The notes under the pieces: model-generated
What the model was told of the DNA's origin: nothing
Databases searched by the model: none
The model's input: only the letters and a program-made list of their open reading frames with translations
Part shown: one piece after another, positions 16,128-24,124 of the stretch
Layout: each line of letters opens with the position of its first letter
Numbering within the stretch: position 1 is the first letter of the stretch
Assembly (NCBI GenBank): GCA_018304145.1
Contig: JAGVWU010000004.1
Coordinates: 1 to 36,169, forward strand
Length of the DNA: 36,169 bases
Reading direction: 5' to 3'
Origin: Candidatus Pacearchaeota archaeon
GTDB lineage: Archaea; Nanobdellota; Nanobdellia; Pacearchaeales; GW2011-AR1
Made by a program: the position numbers and the translations under genes

Positions 16128-18654
16128 AAATGACAAAAAAAGCATTTTAGAACATGAATGCCCTAAAGATTCTAATTTAAACAATACAAATTTTTCAGGA
16201 GTTGTAGTGAATAAGCCCTGGGGTTACGAATACCTTATGTTTCAAACTCCTGAAGTTTCTATATGGATGCTTTATATTAAAAAAGGATTTTCTACTTCCA
16301 TGCACTGCCATCCGAACAAAAAAACTTCTTTACTTGTTATTTCGGGTGAAGCTCTTTGCTCTACTTTAAATGAAAGTTTTGAGATTAGGGAAACTGAAGG
16401 GGTTATTTATAATAAAGGAGTTTTTCATATAACAGAGGCTCTATCTGAAAATGGAATTTTTGTAATGGAAGTTGAGACTCCTTCTGATAAGACTGATTTA
16501 TTCAGGTTAAAAGACAAATATAAAAGAGTTATGAAAGCTTATACTGAAAAGAAGAATATTACAAATAAAATTTATAATTATCATTATTTATTTTTAAATG
16601 AAAATATAAATAATTCTACAAACATATTTGGAAAATACAAAATTGTAATAAGAACCTTCAAGAATTCTGAAACTCTTATAAAGAATGTTGAAAATCTTGG
16701 ATTAAATATAGGTATAGTTTTATCTGGAGAAATCTATAATCCTGAGAAAAAAATTGAAATAGGGGATATTTTTGAAAAGTCCAATCTAAACAAAGCTAAA
16801 ATTATTTCTCCTGTAAAATTATTGCTTTTATGTGAAAGAAAAAATTTAATTAGATTATCAGATTATGTCATATCTTTTTTAGAAAAAAAGGGGATTAAAG
16901 ATGTTTTTTTAGTTTCAGGGGGCAACCTTATGTATTTACTTGAATCTACAAGAATAAACAAAAATATGAATCCTATTTGCAATCATCATGAACAAGCTTC
17001 AGCAATGGCTGCAGAAGGTTATTCAAAAATGACTGGAGAAACAGGATTTGCTATGGTCACTAGCGGACCTGGCGGTACCAATGCAATAACTGGTGTTGCT
17101 GGAGCCTGGATAGATTCTAATCCTATGCTGGTTATATCTGGACAATCCTATTCTACTCAGACAATTGGAAAATCCGGTTTAAGACAACTTGGAGTTCAGG
17201 AGATTAATATAGTAAATATTGTAAAGCCTATAACAAAATATGCTGTTATGGTGAGAGACCCAAAAAAAATAAAATATCATTTAGAAAAAGCCCTTTATCT
17301 TGCAAATTCTGGAAGGCCTGGGCCAGTTTGGATTGACATACCGATTAATATTCAGATGGCAATGATAGAAGAAAAAGAATTGGATTCTTTTATAATAAAA
17401 GAAACAAAAAAAGATAATTCTATGTTAATTGAAAATGTAAAATGTGCAATTGAAATGATTAATAATTCAAAAAGACCGGTAATTGTTTTAGGAAATGGGG
17501 TAAGGTTAGCACATGCGCAAAAAGATTTTTTTGAATTAGCTGAAAAACTTTCAATCCCAATTGTCACAACAAGAAATGCGAATGATTTGATTTGGGAAGA
17601 GCATCCGCTTTATGCTGGAAGACCGGGTTCATTTGGTTTGAGAGCTGCTAATTTTACTGTTCAGAACTCTGATTTAATTTTAAGCATAGGCTCTAGGATG
17701 GCTTTGGCTGTTACTGGATGGGCCTACAATGACTTTGCAAGAGGAGCTAAAAAAATATTAGTAGATATAGATGAAGCTGAATTAAAAAAACCAATAATAA
17801 AACCCGATCTTGCAATAAATGCAGATGCTAAATGTTTCATTGTTGAAATGCTTAAACAACTATCCAACTATGAAAAGAAAGATCTTTCAGAATGGAAAGC
17901 TAAAATAAAAAAATGGAAAGAAAAGTATCCAATCTGTCTTCCAGAATATAAAGAAATTAAAGATTCTGTTAATACTTATTATTTTACAGATGTTCTTTCA
18001 AAAAAATTGGAAGAAAGTGATGTCGTTGTAACTGATATGGGTATGAGCTTTCAGTGTGTGATGCAGGCATTTAAATTAAAAGAAAAAGAAAGGTTGTTAA
18101 CTTCAGCAGGATTAGCTGCAATGGGATTTGGACTTCCTGGAGCAATAGGTGCATGCATCGGCAACAATAAAAAAAGAACAATATGCATAACTGGAGACGG
18201 TGGCTTGATGATGAATATTCAAGAACTGCAGACTGTTGTCCATAATAATCTTCCTATAAAGATATTTGTTTTCAATAACAATGGCTACAGTACAATGAGA
18301 GAGACACAAAAAGCTTATTTTGAAGGGCTTATTGGCGCAGAGAAAGAAAGTGGAGTTAGTTTTCCAGATTTAGTAAAAGTTGCGCAATCCTTTAATATTA
18401 AAACTAAAAAAATAATGACTCAAGAAAATCTTGAAAAAGAAATAGAAGAGATTTTGAATTATCCCGGTCCTTTTTTTTGTGATATAAATGTTTCTGAATC
18501 CCAACAGGTAATGCCAAAACAAGGAGCATTCAGAAGACCAGATGGAAAGCCTGTTCCAAGGCCAATAGAAGATATGCTCCCATATATAGAAAGGGAAGAA
18601 TTTGAAAAAGAGATGATAATAGATCCAATTCCTTTTGATCCATATAAAGAGTAA
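16102..18654 (+). CDS. Fusion of bicupin domain with acetolactate-synthase-like ThDP enzyme
   Basis: An 850-residue protein. Residues ~35-140 form a cupin resembling mannose-6-phosphate isomerase cupins (NKPWGYEYL; H68 and H70 in MHCHPNKK; H108 in GVFHITEA); the usual Glu ligand after the HxH is absent. Residues ~150-245 look like a second degenerate cupin (GIVLSGEIY, IEIGDIF). From ~250 follows a full ThDP enzyme: catalytic E297 (NHHEQASAMAAEG), central domain, and Mg-ThDP motif G698-D-G-G701 ending in FNNN. It is related to IlvB and YerE. The C-terminal PIEDMLPYIEREEF signature recurs in the ThDP protein at 33099-34895. Start at 16102 or 16114, both overlapping the DJ-1 gene. Expected chemistry: pyruvate decarboxylation and transfer of a two-carbon unit to a keto acceptor, perhaps a 4-keto sugar, with the cupin binding sugar or nucleotide-sugar. 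Confidence 0.85.
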   Translation: MIKRMNITENDKKSILEHECPKDSNLNNTNFSGVVVNKPWGYEYLMFQTPEVSIWMLYIKKGFSTSMHCHPNKKTSLLVISGEALCSTLNESFEIRETEGVIYNKGVFHITEALSENGIFVMEVETPSDKTDLFRLKDKYKRVMKAYTEKKNITNKIYNYHYLFLNENINNSTNIFGKYKIVIRTFKNSETLIKNVENLGLNIGIVLSGEIYNPEKKIEIGDIFEKSNLNKAKIISPVKLLLLCERKNLIRLSDYVISFLEKKGIKDVFLVSGGNLMYLLESTRINKNMNPICNHHEQASAMAAEGYSKMTGETGFAMVTSGPGGTNAITGVAGAWIDSNPMLVISGQSYSTQTIGKSGLRQLGVQEINIVNIVKPITKYAVMVRDPKKIKYHLEKALYLANSGRPGPVWIDIPINIQMAMIEEKELDSFIIKETKKDNSMLIENVKCAIEMINNSKRPVIVLGNGVRLAHAQKDFFELAEKLSIPIVTTRNANDLIWEEHPLYAGRPGSFGLRAANFTVQNSDLILSIGSRMALAVTGWAYNDFARGAKKILVDIDEAELKKPIIKPDLAINADAKCFIVEMLKQLSNYEKKDLSEWKAKIKKWKEKYPICLPEYKEIKDSVNTYYFTDVLSKKLEESDVVVTDMGMSFQCVMQAFKLKEKERLLTSAGLAAMGFGLPGAIGACIGNNKKRTICITGDGGLMMNIQELQTVVHNNLPIKIFVFNNNGYSTMRETQKAYFEGLIGAEKESGVSFPDLVKVAQSFNIKTKKIMTQENLEKEIEEILNYPGPFFCDINVSESQQVMPKQGAFRRPDGKPVPRPIEDMLPYIEREEFEKEMIIDPIPFDPYKE

Positions 18655-18657
18655 AAT

Positions 18658-19296
18658 ATGGACATTAACTATAAAGCCATATTGTTTGATTTTGATGGAG
18701 TATTAGCAGAAACTATGGAAGAGCTTTTTCTTGCATGGAAAAACGCTTTTTTTAAATTTAACCTAGATATAAAAAAAGAAGATTATTTTATTTTAGAAGG
18801 TATGAAAGTTTTGGAGATTGCCAAAGCAATATCAAAAAAATACCTTGTTAATCCAAATCCTTCAGAAATTGTAAAATTGAAAGATGAATATTATTTTCAA
18901 AATAATAGATTTAAATTTTATAATGGCATAATTTCTTTGGTTGAAAGTTTAAAGAAAAATGGTAAATCTCTTGCAGTTGTTTCTGCTTCTTCAAAAGAAA
19001 AATTAGAAAAAACCGTTCCGAAAGATTTTCTTGAAAAATTTGATGCAGTTGTATGTTCAGAGGATTATTTTAATGGAAAACCTGATCCAGAACCTTATCT
19101 TACTGCAATGAAAAACTTAAATGTAAGTCCAGAAGAATGTATTGTTGTTGAAAATGCTCCTTTGGGAATAAAATCTGCAAAAAAAGCAGGAGCCTATTGC
19201 ATTGCATTAACAACCACTCTTGACAAGGAATATTTGAAAGAAGCTAATGTAATTTTAAACAATCATGAAGAATTAATATCTTATTTAAAAATATAA
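18658..19296 (+). CDS. HAD-superfamily hydrolase, beta-phosphoglucomutase-like
   Basis: A 212-residue protein with HAD motif I at D11-x-D13 (DFDGVLAET), a cap domain of the beta-phosphoglucomutase class, motif II around VVSASS (threonine/serine strand), the motif III-like region at GKPDPEPY and motif IV at VVENAPLGIKSAKKAG. Such proteins are sugar-phosphate phosphatases or hexose-phosphate mutases. It starts 3 bases after the cupin-ThDP stop, so the two are almost certainly cotranscribed and may act on the same sugar. The second acidic residue D13 is retained, so mutase or phosphatase activity is chemically possible. Substrate unknown. Confidence 0.83.
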   Translation: MDINYKAILFDFDGVLAETMEELFLAWKNAFFKFNLDIKKEDYFILEGMKVLEIAKAISKKYLVNPNPSEIVKLKDEYYFQNNRFKFYNGIISLVESLKKNGKSLAVVSASSKEKLEKTVPKDFLEKFDAVVCSEDYFNGKPDPEPYLTAMKNLNVSPEECIVVENAPLGIKSAKKAGAYCIALTTTLDKEYLKEANVILNNHEELISYLKI

Positions 19297-19392
19297 TTAA
19301 TTAAAAAAACATGACTTTAAATACTCAAATATTTTAAAAGAAATATTGAATATTAATAGATTTGATGCTATTTTTATTTGATTTTAGACAAA
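19297..19392 (+). promoter_or_regulatory. Intergenic A/T-rich region before the 19.4 kb radical SAM unit
   Basis: Highly A/T-rich with several TATA-like stretches (TTTAAATA near 19317, TATTTTTAT near 19370). The second sits about 25 bases before the small frame at 19393, so transcription of the following unit may begin there. Nothing else is recognised. Confidence 0.3.
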
Positions 19393-19458
19393 ATGCCAAA
19401 AATAAACATTAAGGTTTTGTATTTCGAAAAAGAGATATCTCCTGCAGAATTTATATGA
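19393..19458 (+). CDS. 21-codon small ORF overlapping the radical SAM start (ATGA)
   Basis: ATG at 19393 to TGA at 19456-19458 encodes MPKINIKVLYFEKEISPAEF plus a final Ile. The stop overlaps the ATG of the radical SAM gene in an ATGA junction, typical of translational coupling. The first ten residues resemble the first strand of MoaD/ThiS-type beta-grasp proteins (IKVLYF), but the frame is far too short. Possible readings are a leader peptide, a small peptide substrate or a decayed gene; it may also be chance. Confidence 0.25.
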   Translation: MPKINIKVLYFEKEISPAEFI

Positions 19459-21065
19459 AAATATTAATGATTGTTCCAAAATATAGCTTGACAAATTATA
19501 AATTCTATAAATACTTTTTTCCATTAGGATTAACCTATATTTCAGCTGTTATAAAAAAAGCAGGTTATGATATAGATTATTTAAATCTAAACCATCTTGA
19601 AGGAAAAATAGAGGATTTAGTAAAATCAAAATTAGACTCCAAAAACTATGATATAGTCTGTACAGGATACATAGCAATTGGTTATGCAATTATTGAAAAA
19701 ATTATTAATTCTGTAAAAAAACACGAATCTAAACCTAAAATAATACTTGGGGGGGCAATAATAACCACTGAAACGCAGCTGATATTTGATTCATTAAAAC
19801 CTGATTATGGAGTTTTAAGAGAAGGAGAAATAACAATAATAGAATTATTAAAATGTATAGAGAAAAAAGGAGATTTGAAAAAAGTCGATGGAATTTGCTA
19901 TAAGGATGAAAATGGCCAATTGATTATTACCAAACCAAGAGCGCTTATAAAAAACTTAGACTCGATTCCGTTTCCAGATTTAGATGGATTGGGTTTTAAA
20001 GAATATTTAGACAATCAATCTTGTGCCTGGGATAATGGTAGTTTTACTCTTCTAGATTATCCAAGACACTATCAAATCCTTTGTAGCAGGGGGTGCGCAT
20101 ATAATTGTACTTTCTGTTACCATATTCTAGAAAAATACAGGTTAAGAACCTTGGATAATGTCTTTGAAGAAATAGAATTAGTTACTAAAAAGTATAATAT
20201 AAACAGTTTATATATTGAAGATGATTTATTTTCAGCTAACAGGGAAAGGCTATTAGACTTTTGTAAAAGAATTAAGGAGTTAAATAAAAAAATAGGATAT
20301 GAAATAATCTGGGTTTGTAGCTTGTCTGTTAATAATGTAGATGATGAATTGTTAAGAATTTTAAAAGATTCTGGATGTAAAGTTGTTGGATATGGATTTG
20401 AAAGTTACAGTCCTATAGTTTTAAAAAGCATGAAAAAACCAATAACTCCAGAGCAGATTAATGACGGTTTTTATAAAACAATAGGTGCTGGAATAGCTGT
20501 TCAGGCAAATTTTATTTTTGGAGACACTGCTGAAACAAAAGAAACTGCTAGAGAAACAATCGATTGGTGGAAAAAAAATGCAAATGGGCAGGTTTCATTG
20601 GAATTTATTCAGCCATATCCTGGAAGTGAAATGTATAATCGTTGTGTGAGGAAGGGTATAATTAAAGATAGGTTAGATTTTATAAAAAATAAATTACCTT
20701 TTGTAAATTGGTTAAATATGACTGATAATATGACTGATGAAGAAATCATAAAACTTAAAAATGAAATATTGGAATTAAGAAAAGATTATGCCTATTCCAT
20801 ACCTTCTAAGATTAAAAAATTTAAAAGAAATGTATATGATATAAATGTTAAATGCCCTTTTTGCAAGGAAATAATTACTTATAAAAATTGTTATATTGAA
20901 AATAGACTTCGCTACACTTTTTTTGTAGTCTGCAGAAAATGCCCCCATAGATTCTTTATTTTTAGTCCTCTTAAAAAAATCCAAGTTGATAATTATACGA
21001 AAATACAGGTTATAAATAAAAGTTATATCAGATTAAGAGATAAAATTTTAAAGAAATTTTTGTAA
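19455..21065 (+). CDS. B12-binding-type radical SAM protein with C-terminal zinc ribbon
   Basis: A 536-residue protein with a cobalamin-domain-like N-terminus (FPLGLTYISAVIKKAGYDIDYL, IILGGAIITT, LREGEITIIELL), cluster motif C214-C218-C221 (RGCAYNCTFC), then LYIEDDLFS, GYGFESYSP and the FIFGDTAET core strand. After the radical SAM core it has a C4 zinc-ribbon-like module, C467-C470 (CPFC) and C493-C496 (CRKC), spaced 22 residues apart, unusual for this family and absent from the other B12-type proteins here. It is convergent with the glycosyltransferase pair, 24 bases away. Substrate unknown; the ribbon might bind a partner or nucleic acid, or be structural. Confidence 0.83.
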   Translation: MKILMIVPKYSLTNYKFYKYFFPLGLTYISAVIKKAGYDIDYLNLNHLEGKIEDLVKSKLDSKNYDIVCTGYIAIGYAIIEKIINSVKKHESKPKIILGGAIITTETQLIFDSLKPDYGVLREGEITIIELLKCIEKKGDLKKVDGICYKDENGQLIITKPRALIKNLDSIPFPDLDGLGFKEYLDNQSCAWDNGSFTLLDYPRHYQILCSRGCAYNCTFCYHILEKYRLRTLDNVFEEIELVTKKYNINSLYIEDDLFSANRERLLDFCKRIKELNKKIGYEIIWVCSLSVNNVDDELLRILKDSGCKVVGYGFESYSPIVLKSMKKPITPEQINDGFYKTIGAGIAVQANFIFGDTAETKETARETIDWWKKNANGQVSLEFIQPYPGSEMYNRCVRKGIIKDRLDFIKNKLPFVNWLNMTDNMTDEEIIKLKNEILELRKDYAYSIPSKIKKFKRNVYDINVKCPFCKEIITYKNCYIENRLRYTFFVVCRKCPHRFFIFSPLKKIQVDNYTKIQVINKSYIRLRDKILKKFL

Positions 21066-21089
21066 GGTAAGCTAATTGCTATATCAAAA

Positions 21090-22289
21090 TTAATAATTTT
21101 TTTGTTCTATTACTTTTTCTATAAATTCTCTAATTCTTGGAAAGTTTTTATCAATATTGAAATCCTGCCTTGCTAGAATGATTTTTTTTTCAGCTTCCTT
21201 ATAATCTAATTTTAAAATTTTTTTCCTTATTTCTTTGATATCTTTTTTAAAACCTAGCTGATTTATTTTATATTTTCTCAAAATAGAATCTACATAAAGA
21301 GATTCTTTACTGTAAATTATTGGAAGTCCCGCCTCAAGATAACTGGAAATCTTATTTCCTATATGATATTTAATTTCAGGTATTCTTAATTTAGTTCCGA
21401 ACCAGAAAGAATAGTCATATTTTGATATTTCTTTTATTATTTCTTTAGGTCCAAGTGGTTGATGAATGTGAAAGTATTTGCTTTTCATAAATTTTAAGAA
21501 AAATTCTTTAAAATAACCTTCTGCTTGATTTTGAGGTATGTGCTTTGCCTGAAAATATGCATGAAGATGCAATTTTTGATTTAAAAAGTCATCCAAAAGA
21601 TTCATGGTTCTTTCATAAGCCTCTTTATCATTAAACAAAAACCCCAAATAAGCTATATGTATCTCTTTATCAGACTTAGAAAGCTTATTTTTATTTATTG
21701 GAGAAAAAAATTCATCAGAGCAATAGGCTGAAAAATTCAACTGAAATTTTGGAAGTTTTATATCTGTATAATTAAAAAATTCAAGTTCGTTTGGAGCCCC
21801 TTTATGAATTATTCCATCTGAATTTTCCAAACAATATCTTTCTGCATTCAGCTCAAATTCCTTTACTCCATCTTCCAATGCCTCTTTTCTTGAATTATAA
21901 AACTGGGACAAAATGTCATATGGAAAATAGATAAATGGGTATTTTTTAAAAAAATACTTGTGAACAAGTTTTAACTGCCAATTTGCCCCAGAAATGCCTA
22001 TTACTGCAGAAGGTTTCAGCATTTTTATTTTTATTAAAAATTTAAGGAAGCTAAAACCTCTTTTTGTAAAATAATTAAAAGTTTTTTTATTGGGTTTAAA
22101 AAATCTAAAGTTAGATATAATAATATCGTTAAAGGCATCTTTATAAAAATCCGAATCAAAAGCTTCTTTTTCACACATAGCTATAAGAATAGTTTTATAG
22201 CCATTTTTATTAAAAGCTTTGGCTATTTTATAAGTCAAAATGCTTGGGGGCGATGCAGAATAAAAAATTAGCGGCTCTCTTGCTTTCAT
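21090..22289 (-). CDS. Glycosyltransferase, GT-B-like (divergent GT4)
   Basis: A 399-residue soluble protein. The N-terminal half has an FYSASPPSILTYKIAKAFNKNGY start typical of GT-B transferases; the C-terminal half has DYSFWFGTKLR, then GNKISSYLEAGLPIIYS, which is the region that in GT4 proteins carries the donor-binding Glu (here E in SYLEAGLP). The first Glu of the EX7E motif is not obvious, so it is a divergent member. It starts 1 base after the stop of the upstream minus-strand glycosyltransferase, indicating one transcript and probably sequential sugar additions. Donor and acceptor unknown. Confidence 0.6.
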   Translation of the reverse strand: MKAREPLIFYSASPPSILTYKIAKAFNKNGYKTILIAMCEKEAFDSDFYKDAFNDIIISNFRFFKPNKKTFNYFTKRGFSFLKFLIKIKMLKPSAVIGISGANWQLKLVHKYFFKKYPFIYFPYDILSQFYNSRKEALEDGVKEFELNAERYCLENSDGIIHKGAPNELEFFNYTDIKLPKFQLNFSAYCSDEFFSPINKNKLSKSDKEIHIAYLGFLFNDKEAYERTMNLLDDFLNQKLHLHAYFQAKHIPQNQAEGYFKEFFLKFMKSKYFHIHQPLGPKEIIKEISKYDYSFWFGTKLRIPEIKYHIGNKISSYLEAGLPIIYSKESLYVDSILRKYKINQLGFKKDIKEIRKKILKLDYKEAEKKIILARQDFNIDKNFPRIREFIEKVIEQKNY

Positions 22290-22290
22290 T

Positions 22291-23961
22291 TTAATTGGGT
22301 TTGTTTATTGTTTGAAAACTATTCATTTTCTTTCTTTTGTCCTTATCTTTAAGAATGTCAATTATAGCCTTTAATATGAATTTTTTACCTTTGATTATCT
22401 CTAAAAGCAATGCATAGATATATGGTTTAAAAAATATTTTCCCCTGGTTCTTTAAAGAAAATAACTGTGATAAAAAAATGAATCCATAAGCTATTTTCAT
22501 GTCATTATATTTTTTAAGTGATATTTTATTAATTCTTATTAAGGGCAGGGAAATGAAAACAGTATTATGCTCTTGAATAAAATCTATTTGTTCATTATTC
22601 AACATAATATTTTTTAATTTTTTAAAATTTTCAAAAAGATATTCTTTGGTTATCATTAATTGATTTATATTTAAAAGCTGGATGAAATCTTCTTTTGAAA
22701 GCTTCCTAAATGCAAATTCTCCAAGAAAAAGCAGATAATCTCCTAAAAATTTATTATGGATATAATAGCTACAGCAACTTATAGGTTTTTTGGACTTTTC
22801 CAAAGAAAGGGCTTGAAAATACTCCCTATATTTTAAATCGTTTGATTGTCCTTTTGAAAAATAAACATAATCAAAATTCTGTATTTCTTCTTTTAATTTT
22901 TCAGGTTCTTTTTTAAAATCGCCAATTTTTAATTCAATTACCTTTTTTTCAACCTTAGGCAATTCCTGATGATATTTGGGATTTTTTTTCTTTTTAAGTT
23001 CTATAAAAATTTTTCTAAAGTCTTCATCCAGACTGTAATTATTTATGGTTCTTTTTTGAGCTGCTCTTGCAATAGTTTCTCTTTCTTTTTCATGTTTTAA
23101 ATAATATTTTATTTTATTTAGAAGTTCTTCCTTGTCTTTGAACATTACAATTTCCCTGTTTTCTTTGAATAAATCCAGAAAACTTTTTGAGTATTCTGTC
23201 AGTGTAAAGGAACCGCAACTACTGCATTCAAAAAATTTTGCCTTTATATGAGGCGCTCCAAAATTATTTTTAGTAAGACAAAGATTAATTTTACTCTGGT
23301 TTATTACTTTTACAATATTTTCAGAATCCAGAGCTCCAAAATAAATGTCTTTAAATTCAGGGAAACGATTCCATCCCCATCCAAATAGTCTAATGTTAAC
23401 TCCATTATCTTTCAGAAACTTTATTGTTTCGTACCTTCCAGAGCTTTCAGTTCCTGGAGCCCCTATAAAAGTAACATCGTAAATTTTTTCAGTATTTAAC
23501 TTTCTGAAAAAACTAGAATCTATTCCTATGCAAAAGAAAACATTATTTGCCCCCTCTTCTCTATATTTTTTAAGGAATTTCCACTGACCCACCAATCCAT
23601 AGTCCATAATTCTAATCATATATCTTGAAAAATTTTCAAAACCTATGTCATCATCTCCAAAATAAAGAAATGTTTTAGATTTTTTAGATATCTCTTTAAT
23701 TTTAAAAAGGGTTTCCATATAAAATTCGTCAGAATTAAACAAGAAAATTATTAAATCTGGCTGTTCTTTTTCAACCAAATCAAGAAACATCTTATTCATG
23801 GTTTCCTTTCCATAAAAAAGATAATTCCATTTGAAATCAAAATTAAGTAAAGTTTTACATCTTTTTTTAAGAGGCAAAAACCAGTTTTGATAAGGATAAT
23901 AATACTTGTTCAGGCTTTCTACAAAAAGTATTTTTTCAACTTTACCATCTCTAATTTCCAT
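22291..23961 (-). CDS. CgeB-like glycosyltransferase with C-terminal extension
   Basis: The ATG at 23961 (556 residues) is preferred over a TTG at 23976 because a TTTTTAAAAA box centres 25 bases upstream of 23961. Residues ~1-330 match CgeB/DUF3880-type GT-B transferases: FLYFGDDD, VTFIGAPGTESSGRYE, FGWGWNRFPEF, APHIKAKFFECSSCGSFTLTE and a C-terminal ERETIARAAQKRTINNYS helix. The E-CSSCGSF segment is the donor-site Glu region. Residues ~340-556 are an extra Lys-rich domain, without membrane segments of classic type, that I do not recognise. It shares an operon with the next glycosyltransferase and is divergent from the 24125 radical SAM gene. Confidence 0.65.
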   Translation of the reverse strand: MEIRDGKVEKILFVESLNKYYYPYQNWFLPLKKRCKTLLNFDFKWNYLFYGKETMNKMFLDLVEKEQPDLIIFLFNSDEFYMETLFKIKEISKKSKTFLYFGDDDIGFENFSRYMIRIMDYGLVGQWKFLKKYREEGANNVFFCIGIDSSFFRKLNTEKIYDVTFIGAPGTESSGRYETIKFLKDNGVNIRLFGWGWNRFPEFKDIYFGALDSENIVKVINQSKINLCLTKNNFGAPHIKAKFFECSSCGSFTLTEYSKSFLDLFKENREIVMFKDKEELLNKIKYYLKHEKERETIARAAQKRTINNYSLDEDFRKIFIELKKKKNPKYHQELPKVEKKVIELKIGDFKKEPEKLKEEIQNFDYVYFSKGQSNDLKYREYFQALSLEKSKKPISCCSYYIHNKFLGDYLLFLGEFAFRKLSKEDFIQLLNINQLMITKEYLFENFKKLKNIMLNNEQIDFIQEHNTVFISLPLIRINKISLKKYNDMKIAYGFIFLSQLFSLKNQGKIFFKPYIYALLLEIIKGKKFILKAIIDILKDKDKRKKMNSFQTINKPN

Positions 23962-23981
23962 AAATTTGAACAACAAAATTG

Positions 23982-23991
23982 TTTTTAAAAA
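23982..23991 (-). promoter_or_regulatory. TATA-like box for the CgeB-like gene
   Basis: TTTTTAAAAA centred 25 bases upstream of the ATG at 23961 on the minus strand, the exact spacing for a leaderless archaeal transcript; it decides against the TTG start at 23976. Confidence 0.5.
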
Positions 23992-24061
23992 GATATAGAT
24001 AGTAGATTATAGACTTATAAACCTAAAGAGGTATGCTGAAAAAAATAATGCAAAGGTAGTG

Positions 24062-24068
24062 TATAAAT
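24062..24068 (+). promoter_or_regulatory. TATA-like box upstream of the 24125 gene
   Basis: TATAAAT in the 163-base divergent gap predicts a start near 24090 and a leader of about 35 bases; a second A/T-rich stretch (CTTAAACTTTAAAG, 24095-24108) is an alternative. No gene other than an 8-codon frame is seen in the gap. Confidence 0.35.
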
Positions 24069-24124
24069 CTTTTTAAACTATTAATTCTAAAGATACTTAA
24101 ACTTTAAAGATGTAAAAAAATAAA

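Noticed and set aside
16102-19296. Phosphonate pathway (ThDP phosphonopyruvate decarboxylase, HAD phosphonatase, aminotransferase)
   Set aside because: No PEP mutase gene is present; the HAD protein has beta-phosphoglucomutase-like features and the ThDP proteins are of ALS size with glycan-cluster motifs.
23962-23976. TTG start for the CgeB-like gene at 23976
   Set aside because: The ATG at 23961 sits 25 bases from a strong TATA-like box; the TTG would leave too little spacing.
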